Both the position numbers and the translations under genes were made by a program. Below, in pieces: positions 41,302-49,396 of a stretch of 64,000 nucleotides of DNA. The notes below the pieces were generated by a model. That model had not been told where the DNA came from. It searched no databases and worked only from the letters and a program-made list of their open reading frames with translations. How positions within the stretch are numbered: position 1 is the stretch's first letter; every line of letters begins with the position of its first letter. The stretch is from assembly GCF_026241855.1 (NCBI RefSeq), contig NZ_JAPJDC010000001.1, positions 1,736,001 through 1,800,000 on the forward strand, in the 5' to 3' direction. Origin of the DNA: Curtobacterium flaccumfaciens pv. betae. GTDB taxonomy: Bacteria; Actinomycetota; Actinomycetes; Actinomycetales; Microbacteriaceae.

Positions 41302-42870
41302 TCAGTCGTGGAACGTCTCGATGGACGCGCCGAGCGAGTTGAGGCGCTCCTGCAGCTGCTCGTAGCCACGGGCGATGATGCCGACGTTGCGCAGGACGCT
41401 CTCGCCCTTCGCCGCGAGCATCGCCAGCAGGATCACCACGGCAGGCCGCAGTGCCGGCGGGCAGCTGATCTCGGCCCCGGAGAAGTGCGTCGGGCCGGTG
41501 ACGTCGAGGCGGTGCGGGTCACGCAAGGTGACGCTCGCGCCCAGGCGGGTGAGGTCGAGCAGGTGGATCGCCCGGCCCTCGTAGACCCAGTCGTGCACGA
41601 GCGTGGTGCCCTCGGCCATGGCCGCGATCACGACGAAGAACGGCAGGTTGTCGATGTTCAGGCCGGGGAACGGCATCGCGTGGATCTTGTCGATCGGCGC
41701 GTGCAGCTCGGACGGGTGCACCGTGATGTCGACGAGACGGGTACGGCCGTTGGCGGCTGCGTACTCCTCGCTGACGTCGAAGCGCAGGCCCATCTCGGCC
41801 AGGGTCGCGAGCTCGATCTCGAGGAACTCGATCGGCGCACGCGTCACGGTGAGGGTCGACGCGGTGACGATGCCGGCGGTCAGCAGGCTCATCGCCTCGA
41901 CCGGGTCCTCGCTCGGCCAGTAGTCCACGACCTCGTCGATCTTGCTCTTGCCGGTGATGCGGAGCGTGGTGGTGCCGATGCCCTCGATCTGCACCCCGAG
42001 CAGCTCGAGGAAGAAGCAGAGGTCCTGCACCATGTAGTTGGGGCTGGCGTTCCGGATGACGGTCTCGCCGTCGCGGGCCGCGGCGGCCAGGATCGCGTTC
42101 TCGGTCACGGTGTCGCCGCGCTCGGTGAGCACGACCGACTTGGTGGGGACGGCCTGGTTCGCGACGTCGACCTCGTACCAGCCGGAGGTCGCCTCGACGT
42201 CCACGCCGAACGGACGCAGCGCGATGAGGTGCGGCTCGACCGTGCGGGTGCCGAGGTCGCAGCCGCCGGCGTAGGGCAGACGGAACGACTCGTACCGGCC
42301 GCTGAGGGGGCCGAGGAACATGAGCACGCTGCGGGTGCGGCGGGCGGCGTCGGCGTCGATCGCGTCGAGGTGCAGGTCGTCGGGGGCGACGATCTCGAGG
42401 GTCTCGCCGTCCTCCGACCAGGTGACGCTCGCGCCGAGGCTGCGGAGCACGTCGATGATGCGGTCGACCTCGACGATCCGGGCGACCTTGTGCAGACGGG
42501 TGACGCCGCGGTTGAGCAGCGAGGCGCAGAGCAGCGCGACGGCGGCGTTCTTGCTCGAGTTCACCGCGATGGAGCCGCTGAGCTTCCGGCCGCCCTGCAC
42601 GCGCAGGTGGGCGCGCTGCGGGGCGCCGCCGATCGAGACGATCTGCTGGTCGAGGGCGTCGCTGATGCGGGTGAGCATCTCGAGGGACAGGTTCTGCCCA
42701 CCCTGCTCGATGCGGTTGATCGCGCTCTGGCTGGTGCCGACGCGTTCGGCGAGCTGGGCCTGCGTCATGCTGCGGCCCTTGCGGGCGCCCCGGATCAGGG
42801 CGCCGACCTCACGGAGGGGTGCTGCGGTCGCCGGAGATGCCGGCGAGACGACGGTGGTGGTGTCGGTCAT
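41302..42870 (-). CDS. murA: UDP-N-acetylglucosamine 1-carboxyvinyltransferase with N-terminal HTH
   Basis: 522 residues. Residues ~20-80 are an XRE-type helix-turn-helix (MTQAQLAERVGTSQSAINRI), followed by a complete MurA/EPSP-synthase fold. Key residues: Lys-Asn in NSSKNAAVALLCASLL, active-site Cys in LPYAGGCDLGTRTVEPH. It transfers enolpyruvate to UDP-GlcNAc, the first step of peptidoglycan synthesis. ATG 42870 is preferred over GTG 42879; no Shine-Dalgarno precedes it, so the mRNA may be nearly leaderless. HTH-MurA fusions occur in actinobacteria, usually beside a second plain MurA elsewhere, so this may be a regulatory paralogue. Confidence 0.92.
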   Translation of the reverse strand: MTDTTTVVSPASPATAAPLREVGALIRGARKGRSMTQAQLAERVGTSQSAINRIEQGGQNLSLEMLTRISDALDQQIVSIGGAPQRAHLRVQGGRKLSGSIAVNSSKNAAVALLCASLLNRGVTRLHKVARIVEVDRIIDVLRSLGASVTWSEDGETLEIVAPDDLHLDAIDADAARRTRSVLMFLGPLSGRYESFRLPYAGGCDLGTRTVEPHLIALRPFGVDVEATSGWYEVDVANQAVPTKSVVLTERGDTVTENAILAAAARDGETVIRNASPNYMVQDLCFFLELLGVQIEGIGTTTLRITGKSKIDEVVDYWPSEDPVEAMSLLTAGIVTASTLTVTRAPIEFLEIELATLAEMGLRFDVSEEYAAANGRTRLVDITVHPSELHAPIDKIHAMPFPGLNIDNLPFFVVIAAMAEGTTLVHDWVYEGRAIHLLDLTRLGASVTLRDPHRLDVTGPTHFSGAEISCPPALRPAVVILLAMLAAKGESVLRNVGIIARGYEQLQERLNSLGASIETFHD

Positions 42871-42980
42871 GCGCGCCACGCTAACACGCTCATGAGATAA
42901 ATCGATGGAAGATCGACACCCTTTGCGCGTCCTGAGGTCTCGAATACGTCACAGTTGGGAATTTCGGGGGACGAAACTGC

Positions 42981-43778
42981 TCAGGGATCGGTCAGGGTGC
43001 CCCGGACGATCGAGTCACCGGAGTGCGCCGGATCACCGTCGTCGGCCTCGGCCGAGACGTCCACGACCGGGAACTCCGCGGTGTCGACGCCGTCGGGCAC
43101 CGTGAAGCGGCCCTGGTCGCCGTCGAGGTAGCCGACGCTCACCAGTCCGCCGAGGTCCGACCGCATCATCCAGACTTCGCGCAGCGGACCGGTGCCGGAG
43201 CGACCGCGCTCTCCGTGCAGGTCGACGAGCAGGGTCACCCGGCCGTCCTGGTCACGTTCGAGTTCGGCGCGGCCGGTCGTCCCCGACCAACCGGGCAGCG
43301 CTGCGAGCTCGGTGTTCGCCAGGACGGTCTCGGTGTCGCCGCGGGGGAGTCCGGGGACGATCCCCGACGCCACACCGATGCCGAGGACGACGGCCAGGAC
43401 ACCGACGCCGGCGATCACCAGCGCCAGGACACGGCGACGACGCGGACGGGATCGGTGTCGGCGTGCCACGGCGTGGTGCTGCCCGTCGGACGGCGTGGCG
43501 GCGGACGCGCGTTCGGCCGCTCGTCCTGGATCGGTCGCCGGCGCCGCGGCCTGCTGTGGCGTCCGGGCGATCTCGGCCGCGATCCGGTCCCACACGTGCT
43601 CCGGGGGCGCGGCCAGCGTGACGTCCTCGGACGCCCGGGTCACCGCGGCGACCCGCTGCAGCGCGGCCACCTCGTCGCGGCACCGGTCGCAGGACGCCAG
43701 GTGCTCGGCGACGTCGTCGGTCGCGACCTGGTCGGAGACCGCGAGCATCGCCAGCGTCTCGTCGTCGACGTGCTTCAT
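42981..43778 (-). CDS. RskA-type anti-sigma factor
   Basis: 265 residues. The N-terminal zinc anti-sigma motif is clear: VAEHLASCDRCRDEVAALQR (H-x3-C-x2-C). One membrane segment (about residues 118-140, VLALVIAGVGVLAVVLGIGV) leads to an extracytoplasmic RskA domain (LREVWMMRSDLGGLVSVGYL region). It holds the neighbouring ECF sigma at the membrane until proteolysis. Its start overlaps the sigma gene's stop (ATGA), so the pair is coupled. Confidence 0.92.
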   Translation of the reverse strand: MKHVDDETLAMLAVSDQVATDDVAEHLASCDRCRDEVAALQRVAAVTRASEDVTLAAPPEHVWDRIAAEIARTPQQAAAPATDPGRAAERASAATPSDGQHHAVARRHRSRPRRRRVLALVIAGVGVLAVVLGIGVASGIVPGLPRGDTETVLANTELAALPGWSGTTGRAELERDQDGRVTLLVDLHGERGRSGTGPLREVWMMRSDLGGLVSVGYLDGDQGRFTVPDGVDTAEFPVVDVSAEADDGDPAHSGDSIVRGTLTDP

Positions 43779-44320
43779 TCGATCACCTCCAGACGTGTTC
43801 GGAGCCGAGCCAGACTTCGGTGGATGTGGCTCTTGACGGTGCCCAGCGGCAGTTCGAGCCGTTCGGCGATCTCACGATGGCTGAGGTCGTCGTAGAACGC
43901 CAGTCGCATCACGCGCCGTGGGACCTCGTCGAGCCGCTCGAGCTCTCCGGCGACCAGTGCGCGTTCGGCCAGGTCGAAGGCCGGTTCCGGCGCCGGGGTG
44001 GTCTCCTCGACCACGTCCGCGTCGGCGGCGCTGGCGTGCCGTCGGCGCTCGTTCTGCGCGTCGGCGATGCAGTTCCGGGTGATGCCGACCAGCCACGCGC
44101 CGAGCGGGGCGCGGCCGGGGTCGTAGCTCGTGCTGCGCTGCCAGGCCTTCACGAAGACCTGCTGCGTGACGTCCTCCGCGGCGGCCGGGTCGGCCAGGGC
44201 GCGCAGGGCCAGCGAGTACACGAGTGACGACCACCGCTCGTAGACGGCTCGCAGGGCGTGCTCGCCCCCGGCGCGGAACGCGTCCGAGAGCTCGCTGTCG
44301 TCCGGGAGGATGGTCGTCAC
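43775..44320 (-). CDS. ECF RNA polymerase sigma factor (SigK-like)
   Basis: 181 residues. Region 2: YERWSSLVYSLALRALADPA and AEDVTQQVFVKAWQR; region 4: LAFYDDLSHREIAERLELPL then GTVKSHIHRSLARLR. This is the ECF19/SigK-like architecture, and the RskA partner fits. GTG 44320 has AGGAAGAC upstream; a longer frame adds an Arg-rich head and is rejected. Last but one gene of a four-gene minus-strand unit with sortase and DUF4397 genes. Confidence 0.9.
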   Translation of the reverse strand: MTTILPDDSELSDAFRAGGEHALRAVYERWSSLVYSLALRALADPAAAEDVTQQVFVKAWQRSTSYDPGRAPLGAWLVGITRNCIADAQNERRRHASAADADVVEETTPAPEPAFDLAERALVAGELERLDEVPRRVMRLAFYDDLSHREIAERLELPLGTVKSHIHRSLARLRTRLEVIE

Positions 44321-44388
44321 GTCTTCCTGTCGCTGGCGCGGTCGTCGTCGACCACGATCCGATCGTAGGGGGCGGATCGTCGCCACGG

Positions 44389-45033
44389 TCAGGCCGGGAC
44401 CGCGGTCACGACGAGGTTGCTCTCGTAGTGTCCGGTGGCTGCGTCGAACGTCCCGCCGCAGGTCACCAGGACGAGCCGTCGGGGCCCGTCGTGACGGAAC
44501 ACCTCACCCCAGGGGAGTCCCTGCTTCTCGAGCATGCTGACGGAGTCGATCCGCCACGCGGTCTCGGCACCGTCCGCGTCGGTCAGGGTGACCCGGGTGC
44601 CGGACGGGGCGTCGCCGAGGCGGGAGAACGGGCCGATGCCGTAGCCGACCGCGTCGACGTGGGCCGCGATGACGACGGTGCCCTCGGTGGACGACGGTGC
44701 GGCACCGAACCGGTACCAGCCCGCGGTGGCCGGGTCGGGCGGGAGCGCCAGCGCGCCGTCCTCGTCGACCCCCTCCGGGCGGACCGGCGCGCTGATGCCG
44801 GCGTGGTCGACGGTGATGGTGGTCGGGGCGTGGGCGTCCCGGACCGGGGGGATCGTGGCGGCCTGCTGCGGCACCTCGGTCGAGAACGCTGACGGGACCG
44901 GTGTGGGGGTGGTGGTCGTCAGGACGGACGGCTGCCCGCCGGGGGTGGTCCCGGCCGACGAGCACCCGGTCAGGGCGGCGGCCGCCACGGCGACGAGGAG
45001 CGTCACCGTGGCGGACCGCACGGGGCGTGGCAC
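44389..45033 (-). CDS. Class F sortase
   Basis: 214 residues. A signal-anchor or lipoprotein head (VAVAAAALTGCSS) precedes a Thr/Pro linker and the sortase barrel. Catalytic His lies in VVIAAHVDAVGYG and Cys in RLVLVTCGGTFD; the C-terminal GHYESNLVV holds the region of the Arg. Class F enzymes are typical of actinobacteria and can anchor surface proteins or trim peptides. The neighbouring DUF4397 protein is the likely substrate. Two bases separate the genes. Confidence 0.88.
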   Translation of the reverse strand: MPRPVRSATVTLLVAVAAAALTGCSSAGTTPGGQPSVLTTTTPTPVPSAFSTEVPQQAATIPPVRDAHAPTTITVDHAGISAPVRPEGVDEDGALALPPDPATAGWYRFGAAPSSTEGTVVIAAHVDAVGYGIGPFSRLGDAPSGTRVTLTDADGAETAWRIDSVSMLEKQGLPWGEVFRHDGPRRLVLVTCGGTFDAATGHYESNLVVTAVPA

Positions 45034-45035
45034 GT

Positions 45036-45875
45036 TCAGCGGCGGGTCGCTGCGTGCCGGCGGCGGAGCACCACGGCCCCGATCGCGGCAGCGGCGGCCA
45101 GTGCGGCCGCCGCTGCGCCGACCAGGGGCAGGGGGTCCTGGTCGTTCGTGGCCACGAGACCGGCGTTCCCGGCAGGGACGCCGTTCGGCGTGCCACCGAG
45201 GTCCGCGATCGTCTGCGTGGCGAGGGCGAGGTTGTCATCGTCCAGGCTGCCCCAGGCGTAGACGATGGTCGACGAGCCCGCGGTGACCGCGACGTCCGCC
45301 GGGCCGATCACGGGGTCGGTGGTCCCGGTGGCGGCGACGGTCGCCGACACGGTGCCGGCCGGCAGCTCGAGTGCCTGCTCGTCGGGGTTCGACAGGTTCG
45401 ACACGACGGCCTTCCCACCGGCGAGGACGTCGACGGCCGGTGCGGCGGCGACGTGCCGGACGACCAGGCGTCCCTGGCCGGCCGCGACGGCCGAGGTGTC
45501 GTTGGTGAACACCGTGGCGGTCGGGGACCCGTCCGTGGCGTCGTGGGCGACGGCGGTGTAGTTGCCCCCAGCGTCGAACGAGACGTCCGCCGGGCCGATG
45601 ATCGGCTTCGACGCATCGGTGGCGTCCGAGGCGGTGATCGCGAGCTGGTGCGCACCGGCCGGCACCATCATGGGGCCGGCGAGGGTGCCCGGGGTGAAGT
45701 CGTCGATGGCACGTTCGCCGTCGAGGTAGACGTCGACGGTGACGTCCGGGACGGCGTGGAGGACCGAGAGCGTCGCGTCGCCGGTGGCGGCGGTCGCAGC
45801 GGTCGCGGGCAGTACGGCCGCGGCGGCGGCGAACAGGACACCGGCGCTGAGGCCGGTGGCGAGTGTCTTGCGCAT
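45036..45875 (-). CDS. Secreted DUF4397 protein with degenerate sortase signal
   Basis: 279 residues. Signal peptide (KTLATGLSAGVLFAAAAAVL, cut near ATAATA), then two DUF4397 repeats (LSVLHAVPDVTVDVYLDGER; LVVRHVAAAPAVDVLAGGKA). The C-terminus has LPLVG followed by a hydrophobic stretch and RRRHAATRR, the layout of an LPxTG signal with Val in place of Thr. ATG 45875 has GAAGGAG upstream. First gene of the DUF4397-sortase-sigma-anti-sigma unit; the arrangement is common in Microbacteriaceae. Confidence 0.88.
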   Translation of the reverse strand: MRKTLATGLSAGVLFAAAAAVLPATAATAATGDATLSVLHAVPDVTVDVYLDGERAIDDFTPGTLAGPMMVPAGAHQLAITASDATDASKPIIGPADVSFDAGGNYTAVAHDATDGSPTATVFTNDTSAVAAGQGRLVVRHVAAAPAVDVLAGGKAVVSNLSNPDEQALELPAGTVSATVAATGTTDPVIGPADVAVTAGSSTIVYAWGSLDDDNLALATQTIADLGGTPNGVPAGNAGLVATNDQDPLPLVGAAAAALAAAAAIGAVVLRRRHAATRR

Positions 45876-45939
45876 GACGTGTCTCCTTCGGGCCTGTCCG
45901 GGCCGGTGCGGACGACGTCGTCCTCGACGTCGTACCCCC

Positions 45940-45967
45940 ACTACCGCCGGAGCACCCCGATCGGATG
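45940..45967 (-). promoter_or_regulatory. Possible ECF promoter of the DUF4397 operon
   Basis: Minus strand CATCC (45967-45963), a 16-base spacer, CGGTAGT (45946-45940), loosely like SigK/ECF19 promoters (CATCC and a CGTA-like -10). It would make the operon autoregulated. Weak evidence. Confidence 0.3.
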
Positions 45968-45984
45968 CAGCGATTTCCTGGGGA

Positions 45985-47064
45985 TCAGCTGAGACGGCGC
46001 CAGACCCCTGCGTTGCCCGGACGCGACCAGGTCTCCGGATCGCCCGTGACGGCCTCGTCCCCGGCTCCCAGGTCGGTGAGCCGGTACGCGGAGTCCGGCG
46101 TCCACCCGGCGACGACGCTCGCGCGGCTGCCGTCGACCGGCACGGCGAGCCCGGAAGTGCGGAACCAGCCTGCGACGGTCAGGTGCACGACGTCGTACTC
46201 GGTGGCCACCGCGGACCAGTCCGGCAGCACCCAGTCGCCCTGCCGTCCGGTCGCCACGGCCCAGTCGTTCCGTCGGGTCGTCCCCGTCACGTCGAGCGGC
46301 CAGCGCCGGCACAGCGCGGCCCAGTCGGCGGGACCCTCGACGGTGCACACGCGCGCCGTGGCATCGGCCGGCACCGCCGAGACGATGGCGCGTTCCTGCC
46401 CGAAGGAGTCCTCGACCGCCCAGAGCGCCAGCGGCCCGGCGGACGGGAACGGCGCTCGCGTGTGCTGCGCGAGCGGCCACGGCGGCGTCGTCCACCACAC
46501 CCCGCTGCCGGTCCCCGGACTTCCCTCGGAGATCTCGTCCCGCAGCTCCAGCGCCCAGTCGGCCAGTGCCGCCTCCGCGCTCGGACGACGGGGCTGGTCG
46601 CCCTCGTCGAACTCGACGCTCCATGCTCCGCCCTGCGGGTCGGAGAGCCGGCGCACGACCGGGCTGTCGACCGCCCACCGAGCGAGCCGCCGAAGCGCGG
46701 CCAGCAGTTCCGTCCGAGCGAGGAGCGCGTCCAGCGCATCGGGCTGCTGCCACCACAGCGCGCTCTCCGCAGTCGACTCGAGTGCGACCACGACGTCGTC
46801 CTCGCCCACGGACGGCAGGGACACCGCCGCGAGTGCGCTCGCCACCGCTGCCAGATTCGGAGCCGGATCGGGTTCGACCTCACCACCGATGCCGAAGAGC
46901 GTTCGGTCGTCGCCGCGTTCGACGCCGAGGTGGTGCTCCGCCCAGAAGAGCAGGTCGCCGAGTTGTAGGGCGGCCGGGTCGTCGGGGTCCTGGACACCGC
47001 TGACGAGCTCCAGGCAGAAGCGCCGGCCACGCGGGTGGGCGAGCAGGTCCGAGGCATCGATCAC
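45985..47064 (-). CDS. Conserved hypothetical protein
   Basis: 359 residues, soluble, Trp-rich, not recognised. It opens MIDASDLLAHPRGRRFCLEL with LLFWAEHHLGVERGDD, a middle WWTTPPWPLAQHTRAPFPSA and an end VLPDWSAVATEYDVVHLTVA. The spread of Trp and acidic residues with no membrane segment suggests an enzyme or binding protein. Monocistronic; divergent from the flbD promoter. I can give no function. Confidence 0.75.
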   Translation of the reverse strand: MIDASDLLAHPRGRRFCLELVSGVQDPDDPAALQLGDLLFWAEHHLGVERGDDRTLFGIGGEVEPDPAPNLAAVASALAAVSLPSVGEDDVVVALESTAESALWWQQPDALDALLARTELLAALRRLARWAVDSPVVRRLSDPQGGAWSVEFDEGDQPRRPSAEAALADWALELRDEISEGSPGTGSGVWWTTPPWPLAQHTRAPFPSAGPLALWAVEDSFGQERAIVSAVPADATARVCTVEGPADWAALCRRWPLDVTGTTRRNDWAVATGRQGDWVLPDWSAVATEYDVVHLTVAGWFRTSGLAVPVDGSRASVVAGWTPDSAYRLTDLGAGDEAVTGDPETWSRPGNAGVWRRLS

Positions 47065-47087
47065 CGAACCAGGCTAGTGACGGCCGC

Positions 47088-47114
47088 TAACGCACCCGTC
47101 GCACCCGCCGATAG
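47088..47114 (+). promoter_or_regulatory. FliA-type promoter of flbD-motA-motB
   Basis: TAAC (47088-47091), 15-base spacer, GCCGATAG (47107-47114): the best match in the locus to the sigma-28 consensus. Confidence 0.65.
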
Positions 47115-47125
47115 TCCTCCGTGCA

Positions 47126-47169
47126 GGCCCACGGACGGGCCCGCATCCCGCCCCACGGACGGCGGCGGG
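47126..47169 (+). promoter_or_regulatory. Two CsrA-like hairpins in the flbD leader
   Basis: GGCCC-ACGGAC-GGGCC (47126-47141), 5-bp stem and hexaloop; and CCGCC-CCACGGAC-GGCGG (47148-47165), 5-bp stem, extendable to 47169. The first starts 12 bases after the -10 box plus one, exactly as in fliC. Confidence 0.5.
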
Positions 47170-47192
47170 ACGATCGAGAACCAGGACGGGCC

Positions 47193-47495
47193 ATGATCGT
47201 CGTCACACGACTGAACGGCAGCGGATTCGCTGTGAACCCCGATCTCGTGGAGCGCATCCAGGAGACGCCGGACACGACGCTCATCATGGTCGACGGTGCG
47301 AAGTACATCGTGCGGGAGTCGATGGCCGACGTCATCGACCTGATCGCCGCGTACCGCGCACGCATCGTCGGCATGGCCTACGGCACCGACCAGGCCCCCC
47401 GGTCGAGCACGAACACCGGCCCGCAGCCCACGCTCGCCCCGGTCGCCGCACTCCGCTCCACGCAGCACGGCCGCGCGCTGGACGGGGGTCGCTGA
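47193..47495 (+). CDS. flbD: FlbD-family flagellar protein
   Basis: 100 residues. MIVVTRLNGSGFAVNPDLVE with IQETPDTTLIMVDGAKYIVR is the FlbD (SwrD-like) fold: a small beta protein of about 65 residues, here with a 35-residue Thr/Pro-rich tail. In Bacillus SwrD raises motor torque and is encoded beside motility genes. ATG 47193 follows GGACGGG. First gene of the mot operon, one base before motA. Confidence 0.88.
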   Translation: MIVVTRLNGSGFAVNPDLVERIQETPDTTLIMVDGAKYIVRESMADVIDLIAAYRARIVGMAYGTDQAPRSSTNTGPQPTLAPVAALRSTQHGRALDGGR

Positions 47496-47496
47496 C

Positions 47497-48321
47497 GTGG
47501 ACATTGCAACGATCGTCGGCATCCTGCTCGCCTTCGGCGCCCTGTTCGGCATGGTCCAGATGGAGCACGTCGAGCTCGGTGGACTCTTCCTGCCCGCCCC
47601 GATGCTGCTCGTGTTCGGCGCCACCATCGGCTGCGGCATCGCCAGCACCACGCTGAAGGACGCGATCGCCAGCTTCAAGGCGGTCCCGAAGGCGTTCACC
47701 GGCAAGGCCACCCCGCCGGCGTCGGTCATCGACGACGTCGTTGGGCTCGCCGAGACCGCCCGCGCGAACGGCCTGCTCGCCCTCGAGCAGGAGGCCGACA
47801 AGCACGACGACCCGTTCATGAAGAAGGCGCTGCAGAACATCGCGGACGGCACCGACGGCGACGAGCTGCGGATCCTGCTCGAGGACGAGATCGAGTCGAA
47901 CGCGGCCCCGACACGGAGCGCGAGTGCGTTCTTCATGGGCCTCGGCGGCTTCGCCCCGACCGTCGGCATCATCGGCACCGTGGTCTCGCTGACCCACGTG
48001 CTCGCGAACCTCGGCAAGCCCGACGAGCTCGGACCGCTGATCGCCAGCGCCTTCGTCGCCACCCTGTGGGGCCTGCTGACCGCGAACTTCATGTGGCTGC
48101 CGATCGGCGGCAAGCTCCGCAAGCTCGCCCAGCTCGAGTCGGACCGCCAGACGCTCTTGATGGAGGGGCTGCTCGCGGTGCAGGCCGGCAGCCAGCCCCG
48201 TCTGCTCGGTGAGCGGCTGAAGGCCATGGTCCCGCCCGCCGCCCGCGCCGACACGGGTGGCAAGGCCGGCAAGGCCGGCAAGAAGGCCGACGCGGCCGAC
48301 GACCAGCAGCTGGCGGCCTGA
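47497..48321 (+). CDS. motA: Flagellar stator protein MotA
   Basis: 274 residues with four membrane segments. VGIIGTVVSLTHVLANLGKP and LIASAFVATLWGLLTANFMW are the conserved TM3-TM4 stretches (family: P-x-x-G-x-x-G-T-v... and A-l-l-t-T-l-y-G). Cytosolic loops hold the charged residues facing FliG. C-terminal Lys/Ala/Gly tail. GTG 47497. Forms the H+ or Na+ channel with MotB. Confidence 0.94.
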   Translation: MDIATIVGILLAFGALFGMVQMEHVELGGLFLPAPMLLVFGATIGCGIASTTLKDAIASFKAVPKAFTGKATPPASVIDDVVGLAETARANGLLALEQEADKHDDPFMKKALQNIADGTDGDELRILLEDEIESNAAPTRSASAFFMGLGGFAPTVGIIGTVVSLTHVLANLGKPDELGPLIASAFVATLWGLLTANFMWLPIGGKLRKLAQLESDRQTLLMEGLLAVQAGSQPRLLGERLKAMVPPAARADTGGKAGKAGKKADAADDQQLAA

Positions 48322-48323
48322 CC

Positions 48324-49253
48324 GTGAGCGCCAACCCCCGGGGCCGCGGCCGCGGTCGCGCGAAGAAGTCCCACGACGAGGCCGAGCACCCCGACGAGCG
48401 CTGGATGGCGTCGTACATGGACATGATCACGGTGCTGATGTGCATGTTCCTCGTGCTCTTCGCGATGTCCACCGTCGACCAGGAGAAGTACATCCAGCTG
48501 AAGCAGTCGCTCGCCACCGGCTTCGGCGAGGTCGACTCGCAGAAGATCGACACCGCGAGCGGCACCGTCGTGACGAAGGACCAGGTCGAGGACGGATCCG
48601 GCTACTCGACGGACAAGTCCCAGGCCGACCACTCGACCGCCTCGTCGGGCACGAAGGACACCAACGTCGACCCCGCGTCGACGGTGGTGCCGACGACGGC
48701 GACGAAGCAGGACCTCGCCGAGGCGAAGCGCGAGCTCGACGACCTGACGAAGCTCGAGCGTGCGATCCAGCACAACCTGGCGAAGGCGGGCCAGACCGAG
48801 AACGTGCAGTTCACCGTCGACGCCCGCGGCTTGATCGTCCGGTTGATCGGCAGCGAGACGTACTTCGGCACGAACAGCGCGGACCTGTCCGACCGGGCGC
48901 GGTCGATCATGGACGCCATCGCGCCGGTGCTGAAGACCTCCGACCACGACGTCAGCGTCGAGGGGCACGCCGACCAGCGGAACTCGACGGCGCCGTACGC
49001 CACCAACTGGGAGCTCAGCGCGGCGCGGGCGACCGGGGTCCTGCGCGACCTGGTCGAGCGGGGCGGGATGCCCGGCGAGCACGTGCAGAGCGTCGGGTTC
49101 GGGTCGAGCCGGCCACTGGCGAAGGGCGGCACGGACCGGGACCTCGCCCTGAACCGGCGGGTCGACATCGTGGTCCTGTCGAACGCCGACCAGGACGTCA
49201 GCGCCCTCATGCCGGCGCTGGCGAAGGCACAGGACGGAGCGCAGCAGGGCTGA
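48324..49253 (+). CDS. motB: Flagellar stator protein MotB
   Basis: 309 residues. Basic N-terminus, one membrane segment with the channel Asp33 (YMDMITVLMCMFLVLFAM), then an OmpA-type peptidoglycan-binding domain (VEGHADQRNSTAPYATNWEL, SARATGVLRDLVERGGMP). It anchors the stator to the wall. The stop lies inside a 23-bp tandem repeat whose first unit encodes the last residues. GTG 48324. Confidence 0.94.
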   Translation: MSANPRGRGRGRAKKSHDEAEHPDERWMASYMDMITVLMCMFLVLFAMSTVDQEKYIQLKQSLATGFGEVDSQKIDTASGTVVTKDQVEDGSGYSTDKSQADHSTASSGTKDTNVDPASTVVPTTATKQDLAEAKRELDDLTKLERAIQHNLAKAGQTENVQFTVDARGLIVRLIGSETYFGTNSADLSDRARSIMDAIAPVLKTSDHDVSVEGHADQRNSTAPYATNWELSAARATGVLRDLVERGGMPGEHVQSVGFGSSRPLAKGGTDRDLALNRRVDIVVLSNADQDVSALMPALAKAQDGAQQG

Positions 49254-49305
49254 GACACCGAGCGCAGCGGGGCTGGGACACGGAGCGCAGCAGGGCTGGG
49301 ACACG
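49237..49305 (+). repeat. 23-bp tandem repeat at the motB 3' end
   Basis: Units beginning GAGCGCAGC at 49237, 49260 and 49283 (period 23). The first is inside the motB coding sequence, so the gene's tail seems to have been copied into the gap. Confidence 0.8.
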
Positions 49306-49360
49306 CACCGCGCGGAGCGCACCAGCGCTGACGCCACCGCCCCACTACGGGGTACAGCAC

Positions 49361-49388
49361 TGACGGGTGCCCCACAGGTGACCGATAG
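49361..49388 (+). promoter_or_regulatory. FliA-type promoter of fliM-csrA operon
   Basis: TGAC (49361-49364), 16-base spacer, ACCGATAG (49381-49388). Only eight bases separate the -10 box from the fliM GTG, so this transcript would be nearly leaderless. Confidence 0.45.
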
Positions 49389-49396
49389 ACGCACCC

